A DNA stretch of 64,000 nt, taken from the NCBI GenBank assembly GCA_965250245.1, contig OZ252296.1:4774001-4838000 (forward strand), in the 5' to 3' direction. Origin of the DNA: JABDIP01 sp965250245 (GTDB lineage: Bacteria; Pseudomonadota; Alphaproteobacteria; DSM-16000; Inquilinaceae). Each line of letters opens with the position of its first letter. The first letter of the stretch is position 1. The notes beneath the pieces are model-generated. The model saw only the letters and a list, made by a program, of their open reading frames with translations, searched no databases and was not told the DNA's origin. Positions 59,998-64,000 of this stretch are shown piece after piece. The translations under genes were made by a program, and so were the position numbers.

Positions 59998-60552
59998 CTA
60001 CGCCTGGTCGAGCCAGTCGATGTCGTCGAAGCCGCGGTCGATGTAACCGCCAAATTCAACCGACGAGCCCTCGTATCCGAATTTCGGCCAGACCTCCTTG
60101 TTGTTGTAGAGGCCGGTGACCAGGTCGCCGCGGACCTTCTGGAAGAAGGGCGTCGACTGCATGTCGCGCAGGATGGCGACCCGGTCGGCCTCCCAGCCGA
60201 CCTCGACATAGCGGGACCGGTCGTAGCGGCCGGACGCGGTGGAATCGAGCACGGCGACGCCCTCTTCCAGCATCATCTTCAAGCCGGCATCGTCGGCGGC
60301 CGCGGCGTCATAGGGCATGACGGCGGCAACGTAGAAACGGTCGGCGAGCCGGTCGTGCGGATAGACGTCGCGGGCCATCTGGACCAGGGTGGCCATGGTT
60401 TCGGGCTTGAGATTGCTGACCTCGACGGCCCAGGCCGCGTTCGGCCCGATGATCGTGGTGCCCGACAGCATCATGGCGCCGAAGGCGGTGGCGCCGCCGG
60501 CCGCCAGGAATGTGCGTCTGGGGACCGACGGCCCCTTGTCCAGTTCTCGCAT
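59998..60552 (-). CDS. Gluconate 2-dehydrogenase subunit 3-family protein, Tat-exported
   Basis: 184 residues from ATG (CAT 60550-60552). The signal peptide has a clear twin-arginine motif VPRRTFLAAGG followed by a hydrophobic stretch and cleavage near WAVEV. The mature part resembles subunit 3 of membrane gluconate dehydrogenase, with LVQMARDVYPHDRLADRFY and the C-terminal FGYEGSSVEFGGYIDRGFDD. Such small subunits are needed to export the folded flavoprotein partner, which has no signal peptide itself. It is the first gene of the operon. Confidence 0.9.
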   Translation of the reverse strand: MRELDKGPSVPRRTFLAAGGATAFGAMMLSGTTIIGPNAAWAVEVSNLKPETMATLVQMARDVYPHDRLADRFYVAAVMPYDAAAADDAGLKMMLEEGVAVLDSTASGRYDRSRYVEVGWEADRVAILRDMQSTPFFQKVRGDLVTGLYNNKEVWPKFGYEGSSVEFGGYIDRGFDDIDWLDQA

Positions 60553-60587
60553 GGTCTCCTCCCTGGTTTCTTGTTGTCGGCCGCCGC

Positions 60588-60983
60588 TCAGCGGTAGCGG
60601 CCATGTTGTTGCAACACCTCGATCTTGTAGCCGTCCGGGTCCTGGACGAAGAAGAAGCGGGCCATCAGCGCGCCGTCGCGGTGGAATTCCTTCACCGGCG
60701 CCGGCTCCAGGCCGAGTTCCGAGAAGCGGCGGTGCTCGGCGTCCAAATCGCCGACCGCGACCGCCAGATGGCCGTAGCCGCTGCCATGGGTATAGGGCTC
60801 GGTCTCACCGTGGTTGACGGTCAGCTCGACCTCGAAGTCGGCGTCGTCATTGCGCAGATAGACCAGCGTGAATCCGTCGAAGGCGAAACGGTCGGCGATC
60901 TCGAGGCCGAAGGCGCGGCGGTAGAACGCCACGGAGCGGTCCTCATCGAGGACGCGAATCATGGTGTGAATGGCCTTGGCCAT
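60588..60983 (-). CDS. gloA: Lactoylglutathione lyase (glyoxalase I)
   Basis: 131 residues from ATG (CAT 60981-60983), with GGGAGG 7 bp upstream. The four metal ligands of glyoxalase I can be placed at H6, E53 (FEVELTVN), H72 (YGHLAVAV) and E122 (DGYKIEVLQ), matching the E. coli spacing. It isomerises the hemithioacetal of methylglyoxal and glutathione to S-lactoylglutathione. It is 35 bp upstream of the Tat subunit gene on the same strand. Confidence 0.9.
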   Translation of the reverse strand: MAKAIHTMIRVLDEDRSVAFYRRAFGLEIADRFAFDGFTLVYLRNDDADFEVELTVNHGETEPYTHGSGYGHLAVAVGDLDAEHRRFSELGLEPAPVKEFHRDGALMARFFFVQDPDGYKIEVLQQHGRYR

Positions 60984-61205
60984 CGGCACCCTCCCGTTTC
61001 GGCGGCGGCGTTTTGCTGATGCCGGTCGGGGCTCGGGCAGAGTCTCGGGGCCGGCGGCCGCTCGTTATCGGGCGGGGCCGGACCGCATCGGGGCCTGGCC
61101 ACCGCACCGACCGAAAGCCTATCGCTTTCCAGGTGCCAAGTGGTGTTATCCGGATACTACAGGCCGGTGACGATCCGCCCTCGCCGCCGGCCGGAACCGG
61201 TCTTT

Positions 61206-61499
61206 CTAAGCGGCGGCGCTTTCCAGCATCCGCCCCTTGGCTTCGCCGCTCAGATAGATGAGGCAGGCGCAGCGCAGCAGCGATGCGAAGTTGCTGACGT
61301 CGCCGTGGATCTCCAGCGCCTCGTCATAGAGCTGCGACAGGAACTTGGACATCGGCAGGTCCTGGGCCGCCGCGATCTCCTCCAGGATGGTCCAGAATTT
61401 CGACTCCAGGCGGATGCTGGTGCTGTGGCCGGCGAGGCGAACCGAGCGCGTGTGATAGGCGTAGGTTTCCGGATCCTGTCCCGCGAAGACGTAGCACAT
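61206..61499 (-). CDS. Ribbon-helix-helix domain protein
   Basis: 97 residues from ATG (CAT 61497-61499) with AGGAGGAAA upstream. The RHH_4-type domain is at TRSVRLAGHSTSIRLESKFW, followed by LEEIAAAQDLPMSKFLSQLYDEA, a ribbon plus two helices that should dimerise and bind DNA. The C-terminal FASLLRCACLIYLSG is conserved in alphaproteobacterial members. The regulated genes are unknown. Confidence 0.88.
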   Translation of the reverse strand: MCYVFAGQDPETYAYHTRSVRLAGHSTSIRLESKFWTILEEIAAAQDLPMSKFLSQLYDEALEIHGDVSNFASLLRCACLIYLSGEAKGRMLESAAA

Positions 61500-61886
61500 G
61501 GGTCGGTTTCCTCCTGTTGGTGTTGTTTTTCTTACGTATGCACAATGGTGCACCAGTCGGAGTGCCCGTTGCAAACCTGAAAGCCGGCCGGAGCATGAAT
61601 CCGCAATAAATATTCCGCGTCGACTGAATGGGGTGTGGCGAACTTTAGATAAATTCTACATAGCAGCGGTGCTGACTGGACCGTTCAACTTGCCGATCCA
61701 GGGGTGACACCAAGGCGACGTCGGAGAGGCTTTATGGGCCGTTCGCGAAGTGTCGGACCGCAAGCCGCCACGCGGTCGTCCCGCGGTGCCCCTCCGACAT
61801 TCCTGCTTGCCGCGCCGGCCCGGTCGCGCTTATGAACCTGTCCCTGCAAAAGCCGGCCTGGACCGGGACAAGAGCAGGGGGACGCT
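61500..61886. other. Intergenic region upstream of the ammonium transporter
   Basis: About 390 bp between divergent genes, with an AT-rich patch near 61600-61670. It must carry the promoter of amt and of the RHH gene. I looked for a sigma-54 (-24/-12) signature before amt; the closest, TGGACCG with TTGCC further on, has the wrong spacing. No repeat was recognised. Confidence 0.4.
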
Positions 61887-63110
61887 ATGAGTGGGGCGGA
61901 TACGGCGTGGATGCTCACATCCACGGTGCTGGTGCTGTTCATGACATTGCCGGGATTGGCGCTGTTCTATGCCGGGCTGGTGCGGGCGTCGAACGTGCTG
62001 TCGGTGCTGATGCACTGCTTCGCGCTGGCCTGTCTGATGTCGATCCTCTGGCTGCTGCTGGGCTACAGCTTCGCCTTCGGCGATGGCGGCGGGGCCAACG
62101 CGATCTTCGGCGGTTTCGGCAAGGCGGCGCTTCTGAGCGTCGGCCGCGACGCGCTGTCGGGCACCATTCCCGAGACCGTGTTCTTCATGTTCCAGATGAC
62201 CTTCGCGATCATCACCCCGGCTCTGATCGTCGGCGCCTATCCGGAACGGGTGCGCTTTCCCTTCGTGCTGGCGTTCAGCGCGGTGTGGCTGCTGATCGTC
62301 TACGCGCCGGTGACCCATTGGGTCTGGGGCGGCGGCTGGCTGGCCGACAACGGCATCATGGATTTCGCCGGCGGCATCGTGGTGCACGCGACGGCCGGCA
62401 TCTCGGCCTTGCTGATCGCCCGCGAGCTGGGGCCGCGGCGCGGCTTCCCGACCGAGCTCAAACCGCCGCACAATCCCGGCCTGACCATGATCGGCGCGGC
62501 GATGCTGTGGGTCGGCTGGTTCGGCTTCAACGCCGGCAGCCAGCTCGCCGCCGATGGTGGTGCGGGCATGGCGATGACCGTCACCCATATCTCCGCCGCC
62601 ACCGCCTCGCTGACCTGGGCCGGATATGAATGGGTGCGCTACGGCAAGCCGAGCCTGGTCGGCATCGTCACCGGCATGGTGGCCGGACTGGCGACGATCA
62701 CCCCGGCCTCCGGCTTCGTCGGCCCCCTCGGCGCCCTGGTGCTTGGCGGCGTCGCCGGCCTGCTGTGCCAGTTCGCGGTCGGCTGGGTAAAGAACCTGGT
62801 GAAGATCGACGACTCCCTCGACGTGTTCGCGGTGCACGGCGTCGGCGGCATCTTCGGCACCCTGGCGACGGCCTTCCTGGCGCATGAGTCGCTCGGCGGC
62901 GGCGGGCTGCCGGAGGGCGCGACCATGCTCTCGCAGTTCTTCGTGCAGCTCCTCGGCGTCGTGGCCGTCGTGGCCTGGACCGGCATCGCGACATTCGCGA
63001 TCATCAAGGTGCTGAAGCCGATGACTGGGCTGAGGGTCGACACCGAGACCGAGATCGAGGGCCTCGACCTCAATGCCCACGGGGAGCGCGGCTACTACGA
63101 GCTTGGCTGA
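61887..63110 (+). CDS. amt: Ammonium transporter
   Basis: 407 residues from ATG 61887. Eleven hydrophobic segments are visible. Conserved Amt blocks are MTLPGLALFYAGLVRASNVL at the N-terminus, the pore His in DFAGGIVVHATAGISALL and the second in DVFAVHGVGGIFGTL. It conducts NH3/NH4+ across the inner membrane as a trimer. No glnK (PII) gene precedes it in this window. Confidence 0.96.
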   Translation: MSGADTAWMLTSTVLVLFMTLPGLALFYAGLVRASNVLSVLMHCFALACLMSILWLLLGYSFAFGDGGGANAIFGGFGKAALLSVGRDALSGTIPETVFFMFQMTFAIITPALIVGAYPERVRFPFVLAFSAVWLLIVYAPVTHWVWGGGWLADNGIMDFAGGIVVHATAGISALLIARELGPRRGFPTELKPPHNPGLTMIGAAMLWVGWFGFNAGSQLAADGGAGMAMTVTHISAATASLTWAGYEWVRYGKPSLVGIVTGMVAGLATITPASGFVGPLGALVLGGVAGLLCQFAVGWVKNLVKIDDSLDVFAVHGVGGIFGTLATAFLAHESLGGGGLPEGATMLSQFFVQLLGVVAVVAWTGIATFAIIKVLKPMTGLRVDTETEIEGLDLNAHGERGYYELG

Positions 63111-63145
63111 GGACCCGCGCCGCGGCGCGGGCGAGGGAGGACGCC

Positions 63146-64000
63146 TTGGGCGCGGTGCGGAACATCCTGTTCGTCATGTGCGACCAGCTCCGGGCGGACT
63201 ACCTGTCCTGCGCCGGCCACCCGACGCTGGAGACACCGCATATCGACGGGCTGGCGGCGCGCGGCGTGCGGTTCGACCGGGCCTATTGCCAGGCGCCGGT
63301 CTGCGGCCCGTCGCGGATGTCCTTCTATACCGGCCGCTACATGTTCAGCCACGGCGCCACCTATAACGGCGTGCCCCTGGACGTCGCCGAGCTGACATTG
63401 GGCGACTATCTGCGGCCGCTGGGCCTGCGTACCGTGCTGATCGGCAAGACCCACATGAAGGCCGATACGGTGGGCATGGCCCGGGTCGGGCTGGAAGACG
63501 ACAGCGCACATGGCCGGCTGATCGCCGAATGCGGTTTCGAGCCCTTCGAGCGCGATGACGGCCTGCATCCGACCCAGCTCGTGGACCCGGACCTCGCCTA
63601 CAACGCCTATCTGCGGGCCAACGGTTATCCCGGCGACAACCCCTGGCACGACTACGCCAATTCCGCGGAAGGGCCGGATGGCGAGATCCTCAGCGGCTGG
63701 TCCATGCGCTACGCAAGGCTGCCGGCCCGTGTCCGGGAGGAGCATTCCGAGACCGCCTACATGACCGACCGCGCCATGGCCTTCATCGACGAGGCCGGGG
63801 ACCAGCCCTGGTGCGCCCATCTCAGCTACATCAAGCCGCACTGGCCCTATGTGGCGCCGGCGCCCTATCACGAGGCCTATGGCCCCAACCAGGTCATGGA
63901 GGCCAACCGCCACCCGGACGAGCTGACCGACCCGCACCCGGTCTATGCCGCCTTCACCGAGCATGAGGAGGGCCGCAGCTTCGCCCGCGACGAGGTCCGG
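63146..64000 (+). CDS. Sulfatase (formylglycine-dependent), 3' end outside the window
   Basis: The reading frame begins at TTG 63146 after GAGGGAGG at 63133-63140 (GTG 63155 is an alternative) and runs open to the window edge, about 285 residues. It starts with NILFVMCDQLRADYLSCAGH, where D13 is a metal ligand, and contains the catalytic CGPSR with Cys53, which becomes formylglycine, and a later HLSYIKPHWPYVAPAPYH. It belongs to the choline-sulfatase-like part of the alkaline phosphatase superfamily and hydrolyses a sulfate ester. The C-terminus is not seen. Confidence 0.9.
   Translation, partial: MGAVRNILFVMCDQLRADYLSCAGHPTLETPHIDGLAARGVRFDRAYCQAPVCGPSRMSFYTGRYMFSHGATYNGVPLDVAELTLGDYLRPLGLRTVLIGKTHMKADTVGMARVGLEDDSAHGRLIAECGFEPFERDDGLHPTQLVDPDLAYNAYLRANGYPGDNPWHDYANSAEGPDGEILSGWSMRYARLPARVREEHSETAYMTDRAMAFIDEAGDQPWCAHLSYIKPHWPYVAPAPYHEAYGPNQVMEANRHPDELTDPHPVYAAFTEHEEGRSFARDEVR

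Noticed and set aside
61680..61886. Sigma-54 promoter before amt
   Set aside because: The closest match has GG and GC elements about two bases too far apart.

Overview
The window reads as a high-GC chromosome segment from a free-living alphaproteobacterium. The indications are GC-rich third positions, a nadABC operon next to a COG4111/NadQ-type Nudix regulator, XRE and ribbon-helix-helix proteins of alphaproteobacterial type, CUT1 and TAXI-TRAP uptake systems, and three families of intergenic palindromic repeats. No plasmid, phage integrase, transposase, CRISPR array or rRNA operon was recognised. The genus cannot be fixed from what is visible.

Layout. 1-4.7 kb: two tandem paralogous lipoproteins separated by a long hairpin, a MarR regulator and a membrane protein that share a palindromic operator, a VOC protein, and an LRR/zinc-ribbon protein. 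4.7-9.1 kb (minus): pheT, pheS, rplT, rpmI. 9.1-16.1 kb: an accessory block with an XRE regulator, a LysE exporter, a TAXI-TRAP transporter and an AT-rich membrane-anchored amidase. 16.2-18.8 kb (minus): infC (non-canonical AUC start) and thrS. The classical thrS-infC-rpmI-rplT-pheST order and strand are kept, but about 7.3 kb of unrelated genes sit between infC and rpmI. 18.8-21.9 kb: a glycosyltransferase, a hydrolase, a pair of paralogous small membrane proteins and tRNA-Ser(GGA).

22-40 kb is a large catabolic and uptake locus. It has two complete CUT1-type ABC importers, a LacI regulator, three SnoaL/NTF2-like proteins, a HisD-family dehydrogenase with all zinc and catalytic residues, an SDR, a two-domain cupin, an amidohydrolase of lactonase type and a stand-alone MetE-like zinc methyltransferase. 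A divergent promoter with a perfect 17-bp inverted repeat, the likely LacI operator, drives both arms. Many genes overlap by ATGA/GTGA, so the locus is probably read as long operons. The substrate is unknown. This is the best candidate here for an undescribed pathway.

40-46.5 kb: a hydrolase, a TRIC/UPF0126 membrane protein, the nadA-nadB-nadC operon with a nested palindrome upstream, and nadQ. 46.5-52 kb (minus): a sugar operon with an ABC importer, NanE, a BadF-type kinase and a D-lyxose-type isomerase. 52-54.6 kb: egtB-egtD for ergothioneine. 54.8-58.3 kb: DUF2461, GFA, VOC and an ECF42-type sigma factor with its DGPF/YCII partner. 58.4-61.5 kb: a GMC oxidoreductase with a Tat-exported small subunit, glyoxalase I and an RHH protein. 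61.9-64 kb: an ammonium transporter and the 5' part of a sulfatase cut by the window edge.
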